Assembly (NCBI GenBank): GCA_029939715.1
Contig: JAOZSJ010000004.1
Span: 1 to 64,000, forward strand
Length of the DNA stretch: 64,000 nucleotides
Reading direction: 5' to 3'
DNA from: 4572-123 sp002084545
GTDB taxonomy: Bacteria > Desulfobacterota > Desulfobacteria > Desulfobacterales > 4572-123
Under the pieces are notes generated by a model. It made no database searches and had not been told where the DNA came from. It saw only the letters and a program-made list of their open reading frames with translations. The stretch's first letter is position 1; every line of letters begins with the position of its first letter. A program made the translations under genes and the position numbers. Of the stretch, positions 46,694 to 56,131 are shown one piece after another.

Positions 46694-48076
46694 TCAGAAC
46701 TCTATAGAATTGGGGGTGCGAGGAAAAGGGATAACATCCCGGATATTAGAGATACCCGTTACCAGCATAAGGAGCCTTTCAAATCCCAGTCCGAATCCAC
46801 TGTGTTCAACCGATCCATATCGCCTTGAATCAATATACCACCAGTACGCTTCTTTTGATAAACCGGTTTCCTCCATCCTGGCCTCGATAAAGGAAAGGCG
46901 TTCCTCGCGCTGACTGCCGCCGATTATTTCGCCGATATTAGGCACAAGAACATCCATGGCGGCAACGGTCTCGTTATCATCATTAAGCCTCATGTAAAAT
47001 GGTTTTATAGTTTTTGGATAATTGACAATAATAACCGGTTTTTTAAAATAATTTTCCGTCAAAAAGCATTCATGCTCGGATTGAAGGTCTTTGCCTCCGG
47101 ATACAGGGTATTCGAATTTTCTCTTTGCTTTTTTTAAAATACGGATAGCCTCGTCATAAGTAATTCTTATAAAATCGGACTCGACAATATTTTGAAGAGT
47201 TTTATTAAGTTTTTTATCGACAAACCTGGCAAAAAGGGAAATATCCTCATCGCATTTTTTTAAAATATGGGAGACGGTGTTTTTAATAAGTTTTTCTCCT
47301 AAATCCATATTACCTGCAAGGTCACAAAAAGCCATCTCCGGCTCTACCATCCAGAATTCAGCTACATGGCGGCGGGTATTTGAATTTTCGGCCCTGAAGG
47401 TCGGGCCAAAGGTATAAACATCCCCTAAAGCCAGGGAAAACATTTCAGCGGATAATTGACCCGATACAGTAAGATTGGCAATTTTTCCAAAAAAATCTTT
47501 GGAATAATCCACTTTTTTATTTTTTATATCAATATTATGGAGATCAAGGGAAGTTACCTGAAAAAGTTCACCGGCCCCTTCACAATCGGATCCGGTCAAA
47601 ATGGGAGTATGTATATAAAAAAAACCTTTTTTTCTGAAAAAATCATGAATAGCATATGCCAACTCAGACCGTATGCGGAAGGCAGCACCATATTTATTGG
47701 TGCGCGGCCTCAAATGGGCTATTGTTCTTAAAAATTCGTCACTGTGGCGCTTTTTTTGAAGTGGATAGGATTCGGGTGCGGAGCTGATGATATCTATCTC
47801 TTCACCCTGAATTTCCCATTTCTGACCACCGCCCGGAGAGGGAACAAGCCTGCCGAGAACCGATATGGCCGAGCCAGTGGTTATTTTTTCTATATTTTTA
47901 TAATTTTTAAGTGATTTGTCGGCCACTATCTGAATATTTTTAAGGCTGGAACCATCATTTACCTCAATAAAACTAAATTCTTTTGATTTTCTTATGGTCC
48001 TGACCCAGCCTTTAATAAGCACTTTTTCCACAGGAGCATCCACTTTTAACAAGGATACTATTTTAATTCGCTGCAT
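46694..48076 (-). CDS. asnS: Asparaginyl-tRNA synthetase
   Basis: A 460-residue class IIb synthetase. The OB-fold anticodon domain covers about residues 1-105 (VLIKGWVRTIRKSKEFSFIE). Motif 2 is FRAENSNTRRH and motif 3 is GFGLGFERLLMLV. Asn-specific features such as EGAGELFQVTSLD and SGQLSAEMF support AsnRS over AspRS. It charges tRNA-Asn. It is convergent with nothing nearby and seems to be an independent housekeeping gene. Confidence 0.94.
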   Translation of the reverse strand: MQRIKIVSLLKVDAPVEKVLIKGWVRTIRKSKEFSFIEVNDGSSLKNIQIVADKSLKNYKNIEKITTGSAISVLGRLVPSPGGGQKWEIQGEEIDIISSAPESYPLQKKRHSDEFLRTIAHLRPRTNKYGAAFRIRSELAYAIHDFFRKKGFFYIHTPILTGSDCEGAGELFQVTSLDLHNIDIKNKKVDYSKDFFGKIANLTVSGQLSAEMFSLALGDVYTFGPTFRAENSNTRRHVAEFWMVEPEMAFCDLAGNMDLGEKLIKNTVSHILKKCDEDISLFARFVDKKLNKTLQNIVESDFIRITYDEAIRILKKAKRKFEYPVSGGKDLQSEHECFLTENYFKKPVIIVNYPKTIKPFYMRLNDDNETVAAMDVLVPNIGEIIGGSQREERLSFIEARMEETGLSKEAYWWYIDSRRYGSVEHSGFGLGFERLLMLVTGISNIRDVIPFPRTPNSIEF

Positions 48077-48359
48077 AATAATTGTACTCCCGGTATATTA
48101 ACATTATCGTAACCATTAATGATAGTTCAGTCATAGGATGGTAAAGGTCGAATAGTCAATAAATACAAGAATAATACAATTGTTGTGGCGATCAGGTCAA
48201 CCCTTATAAAATTTGGCTAAAATATAAACTTCAACCCTTTTTCCCGCCGGAGCCGACCGATTACGAGAAAAAAATTGTAAAGCTTTTGAAAAATCGATAT
48301 ATTTAATAATAAAAGTAAAATAAAAAAGGTGAAAAAAAAGGAGTTTAAAGTAATAAATA
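48077..48359. other. Divergent intergenic region between asnS and the radical SAM gene
   Basis: A 283-bp AT-rich stretch serving as the promoter region of two divergent genes. No clear -35/-10 pair, hairpin or RNA gene was recognised. AAAAGGAG before 48360 is the likely ribosome binding site of the rightward gene. Confidence 0.4.
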
Positions 48360-50906
48360 ATGAGTATAAAAAAAATGCAGGATATTTTGCCGCTGGTTGA
48401 ACAACCTAGTATTTATCTGGGCTCCGAAATAAATACCATAAAAAAAGAGCACGCCGGCCACAAATTTAAAATAGCGCTGGCCTTTCCTGATCTTTATGAG
48501 CTTGGAACATCTCATTTCGGAATTCAGATTTTATACCATATTATCAATAAGCAGCCGGATTGCATTGCGGAAAGGGTTTTTGCACCACGTAATGACATGG
48601 CTGATTACCTTAAAAAATATGAAATAGAATTGGCCTCGCTTGAAACGGATACCCCGCTTAAAAAATTTGATATCATCGGTTTCAGTTTATTATACGAACT
48701 GAATTATACAAATATTCTATTAATGCTGGATCTGGCCGGTATTCCCTTTCGGTCTGCTCAAAGAGATCCTTCATTTCCTTTTATAATTGCCGGTGGTCCC
48801 TGTACCTGCAATCCCGAGCCGGTGGCCCATTTTTTCGATGCTATGGTGATCGGAGATGGTGAGAATGTAATAATAGAGATGATGCGACTCTGGAAAAAAT
48901 GGAAAAAGGAAAGTGGCGCCCACAAGGAAACCCTGCTCGAGATGTGGTCCACCATTGACGGGGTGTATATTCCTTCTTTTTTTAATGCGAAGTTTGACGA
49001 AAAAGGTTTCCAAATACTGATACCGACGAAAAAAAAATATTCAAGTGTAAAAAAAGCTCTATTGACTAATCTGAACGAGGCCCCTTTTCCTGATTCGCCG
49101 GTTATTCCCTTTGGCAAACCGGTCCATGACAGACTGCGCCTGGAAATAGCCCGGGGTTGTACCCGGGGTTGTCGTTTTTGCCAGGCCGGTATGATTTATC
49201 GTCCGGTAAGGGAGAGATCCATTGAAACTCTGATGGAGCTGGCAAACAAATCACTGTCAAATACCGGATATGATGAACTGTCCCTTTTGTCTCTGAGTAC
49301 GGGAGATTACACCGCCGTTGGAGAACTTATGGAAGTGCTTATGCAGCATTGTGAGAGGGATCATATCGCTGTTTCCCTGCCGTCTCTAAGGGCCGGCACC
49401 CTGACTCCGGAATTAATGGAACAGATTAAAAAGGTCAGAAAAACAGGATTTACCATTGCTCCCGAAGCCGGGAGTCAGCGGTTAAGAGATGTCATTAATA
49501 AAAATATAACTGAAAAGGAAATATGCGATACCGTTGGTGATGCTTTTCAAATGGGATGGAGACTGATAAAATTATACTTTATGATAGGACTTCCGACTGA
49601 AACATGGGAGGATCTGGTAGATATTGTTAATCTTGTGGACAAATTGCGGAAAAAAGGGGGACCCGGGAAAAATAAGCCTAAAATTAATGTGAGCCTAACG
49701 ACCATGATACCAAAACCACATACCCCCTTTCAATGGTTTTCCCAGATTTCCCTGGAAGAATCCGCTGAAAAAATCAGGAAACTAAAGGCCTTGTTAAAAA
49801 AGCCCGGCATTCATGTTAAATGGCAGGATACTAAGGTCAGTTTAATCGAGGGACTGTGGTCCAGGGGGGATCGATCCCTTTCTTTGCTGCTGGAAAAAGC
49901 ATATGAAAAGGGGTGTCGATTTGATGGATGGAGCGATCATTTTAATTTTAAACTGTGGATGAAGGCTATTGATGATGCTATGATAGATATAGACTTTTTT
50001 ACTACCCGGGCAAGAACGACAGGTGAGCCATTGCCCTGGGACCATATAGATATGTGTGTCACAAAAGACTTTTTGATAAAAGAGTGTAAAATAGCTGAAA
50101 AAGGCGATATAACCGATGACTGCCGTTGGGGAAAATGCAGCTTGTGCGGGGTTTGCGACTTTGAAAATGTTAAACCGCAAGTATTTAAGGCAAGCAAGAA
50201 AAAAGAAGTTTCAAAAGCCAATGAGAAAAGAAATGATGAATTTTTTAAAAGGTTGAAAATAATATATTCAAAGATGAATAAAGCACGATTTTTTGGCCAT
50301 CTTGAGATGGTTCAAATAATAGTAAGAGCTGTAAATCGGGCAGGAATTGTCGTTAAATATTCTAAAGGATTTCATCCGATGCCACGGATCAGCTTTGACG
50401 ATCCATTGCCCATTGGAACCGAAAGCCTTGATGAAAAACTTTATCTGTCAGTACCGGGATATATTAATATCGATAAATTGATTAAAGCTGTAAATGCTGA
50501 GTTGCCCGAGGGCCTGACATTCAAAGACTGTAAAGTTGAATCCCGGAAGCCAAAAGGAAATCAAGATGAAATTATTGAATATCTGATAAGCACAAAGGAC
50601 AATATTTTTAAAAAAAAGGCCCTGGATCGGTTTAGCGGTGAAGAATCCATGATTATCACCAAGTTGAGTAAAAAAGGTAAGTTGAAAAAAATTAACTTAA
50701 AAGATATAGTGATACGGATAGATGCTGAAAATCAAGATCGGTTGATGTTGAAAATTAAAAAAATAGAAGGCAAATCAGCCAGACCCGGCGATATAATAAC
50801 TAAAATATTCAATCTTTCCGAAACGGATATCAAAAGAACCAGGATATTAAAGCTATCAAGTAAATGCATTTTAAGTGGCGAAATCGAGAACACTCTCAAT
50901 GTATAA
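48360..50906 (+). CDS. Radical SAM protein with C-terminal DUF2344 domain (TIGR03960-like)
   Basis: An 848-residue fusion. The radical SAM core has the cluster motif ARGCTRGCRFCQAG (Cys at about 265, 269 and 272), with LALAFPDLYELGTSH-type start (residues 33-48: FKIALAFPDLYELG). A cysteine-rich segment (CRWGKCSLCGVC) near residue 595 precedes the C-terminal DUF2344 domain (KARFFGHLEMVQIIVRA, about 640). This TIGR03960/TIGR03936 arrangement is often found beside rng, as here. The exact reaction is unknown. The stop overlaps the rng start by 8 bases, indicating coupling. Confidence 0.9.
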   Translation: MSIKKMQDILPLVEQPSIYLGSEINTIKKEHAGHKFKIALAFPDLYELGTSHFGIQILYHIINKQPDCIAERVFAPRNDMADYLKKYEIELASLETDTPLKKFDIIGFSLLYELNYTNILLMLDLAGIPFRSAQRDPSFPFIIAGGPCTCNPEPVAHFFDAMVIGDGENVIIEMMRLWKKWKKESGAHKETLLEMWSTIDGVYIPSFFNAKFDEKGFQILIPTKKKYSSVKKALLTNLNEAPFPDSPVIPFGKPVHDRLRLEIARGCTRGCRFCQAGMIYRPVRERSIETLMELANKSLSNTGYDELSLLSLSTGDYTAVGELMEVLMQHCERDHIAVSLPSLRAGTLTPELMEQIKKVRKTGFTIAPEAGSQRLRDVINKNITEKEICDTVGDAFQMGWRLIKLYFMIGLPTETWEDLVDIVNLVDKLRKKGGPGKNKPKINVSLTTMIPKPHTPFQWFSQISLEESAEKIRKLKALLKKPGIHVKWQDTKVSLIEGLWSRGDRSLSLLLEKAYEKGCRFDGWSDHFNFKLWMKAIDDAMIDIDFFTTRARTTGEPLPWDHIDMCVTKDFLIKECKIAEKGDITDDCRWGKCSLCGVCDFENVKPQVFKASKKKEVSKANEKRNDEFFKRLKIIYSKMNKARFFGHLEMVQIIVRAVNRAGIVVKYSKGFHPMPRISFDDPLPIGTESLDEKLYLSVPGYINIDKLIKAVNAELPEGLTFKDCKVESRKPKGNQDEIIEYLISTKDNIFKKKALDRFSGEESMIITKLSKKGKLKKINLKDIVIRIDAENQDRLMLKIKKIEGKSARPGDIITKIFNLSETDIKRTRILKLSSKCILSGEIENTLNV

Positions 50907-52428
50907 AACAATAGTTATAAACGCGACAGACCATGAAACCCGTATGGCGCTTCTGGAGGACGGAACGATTGCCGAAATTTTCATGGAAAGAAATGATGAC
51001 TCGGACATCGCCGGCAATGTATATAAAGGACGGGTGCAAAGGGTACTGCCCGGGATGCAGGCCGCTTTTGTGGATATAGGGCTTAATCAGGCCGCTTTTA
51101 TCTATGTGGATGATATAATTTGTGAAAGCACTAAAAATTTTAAAAAACATTTCACCGAAGGTGAAGTAGAGACCGAGGATATACCCCGGAAAGAGCAAAA
51201 CAGGGAACCGGTTCCACAAAACCGCCTTATTGAAGAACTTGTTCATGATGGTCAGGAGATATTGGTTCAAGTGATAAAAGCTCCTATAGGAACTAAAGGT
51301 GCAAGAATAAGCACCTATATATCCCTGCCGGGAAGGTTTTTGGTGTTGATGCCAAACTCAGACCATATTGGTGTATCGAGACGGATAGAAGACGATGAAG
51401 AACGTAGTCGTCTTAAAAAATCTGTTGAAACTTTAATTACCGAGCCTTACGGTTATATCGTTCGAACAGCCGCGGAGGGGGTGTCTGAAGCCAAATTTGT
51501 TTATGAAATGGGATTTTTGAACAATATGTGGCAAAATATACAAAAAAAGGCCGAGACGACATCAGCGCCGGCGATTTTACACCAGGAATTAAATTTAACA
51601 CTCAGGGCCGTCCGAGATCTGCTTTTGCACGAAGCTGAAAAACTGGTTATAGATTCAAGAAAAGGATATGAATCTATTCTGGAATTTTTAGATACATTGA
51701 TGCCTAGTCTTAAAAGTTCAGTGGAGCTATATGAAGGCTTAGAGCCTATTTTTGACGCCTACAACCTCGAAGGCGATATTTTCAGGGCGATAAAAAAGAA
51801 AGTGTGGCTCAAGTCCGGAGGATATATTGTTATAGAACATACCGAAGCTTTGGTGGCCATCGATGTAAACACGGGAAGATATGTTGGAAAATACAATCTT
51901 GAGGAAACGATTCTTAAAACAAATCTTGAAGCTGTCAAGGAAATTGCTTATCAGATAAGATTACGGGATCTCGGAGGTATTATTATAATCGATTTTATTG
52001 ATATGGAAAGAACCGTCAATAAAGAAAAGGTTTATAACGCTTTGAAAGAGGCGCTCGAGAAAGACAGAAGCAAGACACACGTGCTTCCCATTTCGGAGTT
52101 GGGTTTAATTCAAATGACACGGAAACGCACCAGGAAATCCCTTTCCAGAATTCTCTGTGAACCCTGTTTTTATTGCGATGGAGAGGGTTATCTGGTATCG
52201 CGACGGACAATATGCTATAATATTTCAAGAGAGATAATGCGTGAGGTTGCGGATGTGAAAGGGGTAAGGTTAACACTCCAGGTAAACCCCGAAATTGCCG
52301 AACTCCTTCACGGAGAAGAAAACAGTATCATCGTATCACTGGAAAAATTAATCGGAAAACAGATAAATATATATCCAAACACCAAGTTTCATATGGAAGA
52401 ATTTGATATTATCGAAATGGCTCAATAG
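50899..52428 (+). CDS. rng: Ribonuclease E/G family protein
   Basis: A 509-residue RNase G-type endonuclease. The S1 domain is near residues 30-125 (GNVYKGRVQRVLPGMQAAFVDIG). The DNase-I-like catalytic Asp motifs are VAIDVNTGRYVG and IIIIDFIDMER. The zinc-link Cys are in CEPCFYCDGEGYL. ATG at 50899 starts the conserved MYKTIVINA, overlapping the previous gene. It processes rRNA and mRNA 5' ends. Stop is TAG. Confidence 0.93.
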   Translation: MYKTIVINATDHETRMALLEDGTIAEIFMERNDDSDIAGNVYKGRVQRVLPGMQAAFVDIGLNQAAFIYVDDIICESTKNFKKHFTEGEVETEDIPRKEQNREPVPQNRLIEELVHDGQEILVQVIKAPIGTKGARISTYISLPGRFLVLMPNSDHIGVSRRIEDDEERSRLKKSVETLITEPYGYIVRTAAEGVSEAKFVYEMGFLNNMWQNIQKKAETTSAPAILHQELNLTLRAVRDLLLHEAEKLVIDSRKGYESILEFLDTLMPSLKSSVELYEGLEPIFDAYNLEGDIFRAIKKKVWLKSGGYIVIEHTEALVAIDVNTGRYVGKYNLEETILKTNLEAVKEIAYQIRLRDLGGIIIIDFIDMERTVNKEKVYNALKEALEKDRSKTHVLPISELGLIQMTRKRTRKSLSRILCEPCFYCDGEGYLVSRRTICYNISREIMREVADVKGVRLTLQVNPEIAELLHGEENSIIVSLEKLIGKQINIYPNTKFHMEEFDIIEMAQ

Positions 52429-52594
52429 AGTGCGGAAACATTCTATTGTTTTCCCTGATAATTATAACTTGACACATCCGTGAGCTTATGATTAGTTAGC
52501 AAGATTTGATTTCGAGTGTAGGATCTGTTATAAAAATTATATAATATTCCATCAAAACAGGAATATAAAGTTATAGAAAAAAGGGATATAGGTT

Positions 52595-52729
52595 ATGAAA
52601 AGAACATTTCAGCCAAGCAGAATTAAACGTGCAAGAACACATGGCTTTTTAAAAAGGATGTCAACCAAAGCCGGTCGCAGGATTGTAAACAGGCGCAGAG
52701 CCAGGGGTAGAAAAAAATTAACGGCTTAA
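52595..52729 (+). CDS. rpmH: Ribosomal protein L34
   Basis: A 44-residue protein too short for most gene lists, MKRTFQPSRIKRARTHGFLK and then the basic tail RMSTKAGRRIVNRRRARGRK. It is the L34 of the large subunit, and starts the rpmH-rnpA-yidD-yidC block. An A-rich leader with GGGATATAGG is before the ATG. A 7-bp inverted repeat (ATATTCC/GGAATAT) lies upstream at about 52545-52567. Confidence 0.97.
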   Translation: MKRTFQPSRIKRARTHGFLKRMSTKAGRRIVNRRRARGRKKLTA

Positions 52730-52777
52730 AAAAACAAACAATAAATAACATACACAGGGTTACAGGGATTAATTAAG

Positions 52778-53131
52778 ATTGCGTTTTTTTTTAACAAATC
52801 CGAGAGATTATTAAAACGCCGTGAATTTATCAGGTTATCCAGGTCCGGGAAAAGGGTACGAAATAAAATTTTCATTGGAATTTTTTTACCTGGGAAAACC
52901 CCAAAATGCCGACTTGGCATAACTGTAACCAAAAAAGTGGGCTGTGCTGTAACAAGAAACAGAATTAAACGACTCGTCAGGGACTATTTCAGAACCCGAA
53001 AATCTACAATAAAGGGGGCCTGGGATATTAATATAATCGCCAGGAAGGCCGCGTCCGAGTCGTCATCTGAAACATTGTTTTCCGCACTTCAAAGAATATT
53101 TGATGAAATATCAAATAGCGAACGCGATTAA
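52778..53131 (+). CDS. rnpA: Ribonuclease P protein component, start unclear
   Basis: The frame to the TAA at 53131 holds complete RnpA: FNKSERLLKRREFIRLSRSG, then TKKVGCAVTRNRIKRLVRDY. An in-frame GTG at 52937 would lose half the protein. No ATG, GTG or TTG exists upstream in frame. ATT at 52778 gives 117 residues, the normal length, beginning IAFFFNKSERLL. Alternatively the nine-T run at 52784-52792 has lost one T in the assembly, which would place TTG at 52779 in frame as MRFFFNKSERLL. It is the protein cofactor of RNase P and matures tRNA 5' ends. Confidence 0.8.
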   Translation: MAFFFNKSERLLKRREFIRLSRSGKRVRNKIFIGIFLPGKTPKCRLGITVTKKVGCAVTRNRIKRLVRDYFRTRKSTIKGAWDINIIARKAASESSSETLFSALQRIFDEISNSERD

Positions 53132-53336
53132 AAGAATACTTCTGCTACTCATCCGGACTTATCAGTATTTTATCTCCCCGGTTTTGGGACCGGCGTGCCG
53201 TTTTTACCCCAGTTGCTCGGAATATTCATATCAGGCTGTTTCCAAACATGGCATCCTGAGGGGGGCACTGCTGGCTGTAAGAAGGATAATGCGCTGTCAC
53301 CCTTTTAATCCCGGAGGATTTGATCCTGTGCCATAG
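53103..53336 (+). CDS. yidD: Membrane protein insertion efficiency factor YidD
   Basis: A 77-residue protein with KRILLLLIRTYQYFISPVLG and the conserved cysteine-containing CRFYPSCSEYSYQA and GGFDPVP end. ATG at 53103 overlaps the rnpA end by 29 bp, typical for this gene pair. It assists YidC. Stop is TAG, and the in-frame TGA is about 24 codons later. Confidence 0.93.
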   Translation: MKYQIANAIKRILLLLIRTYQYFISPVLGPACRFYPSCSEYSYQAVSKHGILRGALLAVRRIMRCHPFNPGGFDPVP

Positions 53337-53517
53337 CAGGGAAAAGTTTCAAGCGTGCTAATTTTCAAGGTGTTAAAATTTGGACAGACACCTGTAAGTA
53401 ACTGGAATTGAAGCTTTTTAAAAGACTCTTAGAGACTCGCCTCAAAAATTTCTACAAATATTCTGATCTCGCAATCAATCAAAATTTCAAGGTTTTGAAA
53501 TATCCAGGGAGAAAAAA

Positions 53518-55173
53518 ATGGATCAAGCCAGAGTGATTTTAGCTATAGTATTAAGTTTTTTAGTCTTCTTTTTGTGGAATTATTTTACCATGGATAAGGA
53601 TGCTATGCAAAAAACCAGTGAGGAAGCACAGATCACCCAGGTTGAAAAGCAGAAAACATTGATTTCGGAAGAAGCAGAAGATACCGGTGGTACTGTAAAT
53701 GCATCCCTGGAAAAACCTGCCACCCTGGAGGGAACAGGCCGGACAATCAGCATTAATACAGAGCTGTACACTGCTGAAATTTCAGAAAACGGGGCTGTTT
53801 TAAAAAGTTTATCGCTAAAGAAATATCGGGAATCGGCCGAAAAAGAATCTCCTTTCAAAGAGTTGATATCAAAAGAAGTCATTAATGGTGTCTGTCGAAC
53901 CTGGTCCAAAAACCAAAGCATACCGGAAATGATGGAAGCTGTGTATAAGGCGGAAACCAGCGATGAAAAAATCGAAATATTCTCGGAAAAAAAGTCGGTT
54001 AAATTTGTATGGACTTCCAGTAACGGTGTTACAATTAAAAAGGAATACACCTTTTCACCAGATTCCTATCTGATTGGACTTGATATGGCAATCATTAATG
54101 GATCAGATCAACCATTGATGGATCATCTTGTTTTGTCAATCGAAAAGAAGTTCTCCGAAGGGGGGCGTGTTTACGGCTTCACTGGTCCCAGCGCCCTTAT
54201 AAACAACAAACTGGAACAGATAAAAACAAAGAAGCTAAAAGATAAAGATACTTTTGCAGGCGTGGTAAACTGGATTGCTCTGCAGGATCGTTATTTCCTG
54301 GAAAGTGTAATACCTGAAAATAAAAATGATGCCAAGCTAAGAGTCCTGCAGCATGAAAAAAATATAATTGAGAGCCGGTTGATTAGTGAAATGGAAAAAA
54401 TAAACCCGGGAGAAGTAAAACAGCTCAAATTTGATCTCTATTTTGGTCCAAAAAGCATGAAGGTTTTGGCGGATATGGATAACGGGCTTAGTAAGGCCAT
54501 TAATTTTGGTATGTTTGATATACTTGCCAAACCCTGCCTCTGGATCATGAATTTTATATATGGATTCATTCCTAATTATGGAATCGCCATTATCATACTT
54601 ACTATCTTTACAAAAATTTTGCTTTGGCCTCTTGGCAACAAAAGTTATAAATCGATGGGGGAGATGAAAAAAATCCAGCCGTTGATGGCTGAGCTCAGGG
54701 AAAAATATAAGGACGATAAGAAAAGGATGAACCAGGAGCTTATGAGCTTGTATAAGGTATATAAAATCAACCCTATGGGCGGATGTTTGCCAATGGTGGT
54801 TCAGATGCCTGTATTTTTTGCTCTTTACAGAATGTTGTATGAGGCGATTGAGTTAAGGCACGCTCCTTTTTTCCTGTGGATCAATGATTTGTCCGCACCT
54901 GACAGGTTGTTGAATTTCGACTTTACAATTCCTTTTATGGAGCCCCCAACCGGAATTCCGGTTTTAACCATTGTCATGGGGGCAACAATGTTTCTGCAGC
55001 AAAAATTAACGCCAAGTCCTGGAGATCCAGCCCAGGCCAAAATGATGATGTTTATGCCGATTATTTTTACGGTAATATTTATAAATTTTTCATCAGGACT
55101 TGTATTATATTGGCTTATAAACAATATTCTTTCTATTGCTCAGCAGCATTATACACAAAAGAAAATGGCATAA
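53518..55173 (+). CDS. yidC: Membrane protein insertase YidC
   Basis: A 551-residue insertase of Gram-negative type. There is one N-terminal membrane segment (about residues 6-23), a large periplasmic P1 domain to about 345, and five C-terminal segments with NPMGGCLPMVVQMPVFFALY (about 420). Inserts and folds inner-membrane proteins, alone or with Sec. AGGGAG precedes the ATG. It lies in the standard block and is followed by jag after 15 bp. Confidence 0.95.
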   Translation: MDQARVILAIVLSFLVFFLWNYFTMDKDAMQKTSEEAQITQVEKQKTLISEEAEDTGGTVNASLEKPATLEGTGRTISINTELYTAEISENGAVLKSLSLKKYRESAEKESPFKELISKEVINGVCRTWSKNQSIPEMMEAVYKAETSDEKIEIFSEKKSVKFVWTSSNGVTIKKEYTFSPDSYLIGLDMAIINGSDQPLMDHLVLSIEKKFSEGGRVYGFTGPSALINNKLEQIKTKKLKDKDTFAGVVNWIALQDRYFLESVIPENKNDAKLRVLQHEKNIIESRLISEMEKINPGEVKQLKFDLYFGPKSMKVLADMDNGLSKAINFGMFDILAKPCLWIMNFIYGFIPNYGIAIIILTIFTKILLWPLGNKSYKSMGEMKKIQPLMAELREKYKDDKKRMNQELMSLYKVYKINPMGGCLPMVVQMPVFFALYRMLYEAIELRHAPFFLWINDLSAPDRLLNFDFTIPFMEPPTGIPVLTIVMGATMFLQQKLTPSPGDPAQAKMMMFMPIIFTVIFINFSSGLVLYWLINNILSIAQQHYTQKKMA

Positions 55174-55188
55174 TAATGGAGGTTTTAA

Positions 55189-56010
55189 ATGGCTCCAAGT
55201 CTTGAGTTCGAAGCCACAAATGTTGAAAAGGCACTAACTGCCGCCAGCACTAAGCTGAAAAAAAGCAAAGAAAATATGAAATATGAGATCATTTCATATG
55301 GATCAACCGGCATTTTTGGATTGGTTGGCAGAAAAAAGGCAAAAATCCGGGTAACCATTGAGGAAAAGGGCGAACCACCAAAGAAACAGACCAAGGCTAT
55401 AAAGAATCAATCTGAAAACATTATCACCTCTGAAATCAGACAAAAGGATAAAATCATTGTTGACGAGGGTGATCAAAATACCCCAAAGGTTAATCTGGAA
55501 GATGTTGTTGATAATCTTAAAGGCCATATCGAAGATGGGGTCCAAGCATTAAAAACAATTATTGATTATATCAGCGATGATGCAAAAATCAGGGTTAACC
55601 ACGAGAAGGAATTTATTTACTACCAGGTGTCGGGCGGGGAAACTTCAAGGCTGATTGGTAAAAGAGGGCAAACATTAGAAGCGATTCAATATATACTTGA
55701 AAAAATAGTAAATCAGAAACTTGAAAAAAGAGTCCGGGTCAAGGTTGATATTGAAGACTATCTAAAAAACAAAGAAATTAAACTTGTCGGCATGGCCGAA
55801 AAACTGGCCGAAAAAGCAAAAAAAACGGGAAAGCCAGTTTCAATGGGGCAGCTTAACGCCCATGACAGGCGAATTGTTCATATTGCCTTAAAAACTGACG
55901 CAAATGTCAGGACCCAAAGCCGGGGGCAAGGTTTTTTCAGAAAACTGATAATATTTCCAAAACAAACAAAAACCGACAAATCGCACAACCACGATAAAGA
56001 TGCTAAATAA
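55189..56010 (+). CDS. jag: Jag/KhpB RNA-binding protein
   Basis: A 273-residue protein with an N-terminal Jag_N domain (LEFEATNVEKALTAAST), a charged linker, a KH domain (GGETSRLIGKRGQTLEAIQY, about 145-165) and R3H (AHDRRIVHIAL, near 220). Its location just behind yidC is the usual one. It probably binds RNA in cell-envelope regulation. GGAGG precedes the ATG. Confidence 0.92.
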   Translation: MAPSLEFEATNVEKALTAASTKLKKSKENMKYEIISYGSTGIFGLVGRKKAKIRVTIEEKGEPPKKQTKAIKNQSENIITSEIRQKDKIIVDEGDQNTPKVNLEDVVDNLKGHIEDGVQALKTIIDYISDDAKIRVNHEKEFIYYQVSGGETSRLIGKRGQTLEAIQYILEKIVNQKLEKRVRVKVDIEDYLKNKEIKLVGMAEKLAEKAKKTGKPVSMGQLNAHDRRIVHIALKTDANVRTQSRGQGFFRKLIIFPKQTKTDKSHNHDKDAK

Positions 56011-56131
56011 CCCGTGGTTTTTAATTAACTTATTGAAAATACAAATAATTTAGAAACAATGGTTTTATCTCAAAATTGATTTCGACAAATTTTATTTTAT
56101 AGAAATAACGAAATTATAAAGAAAAGATATA

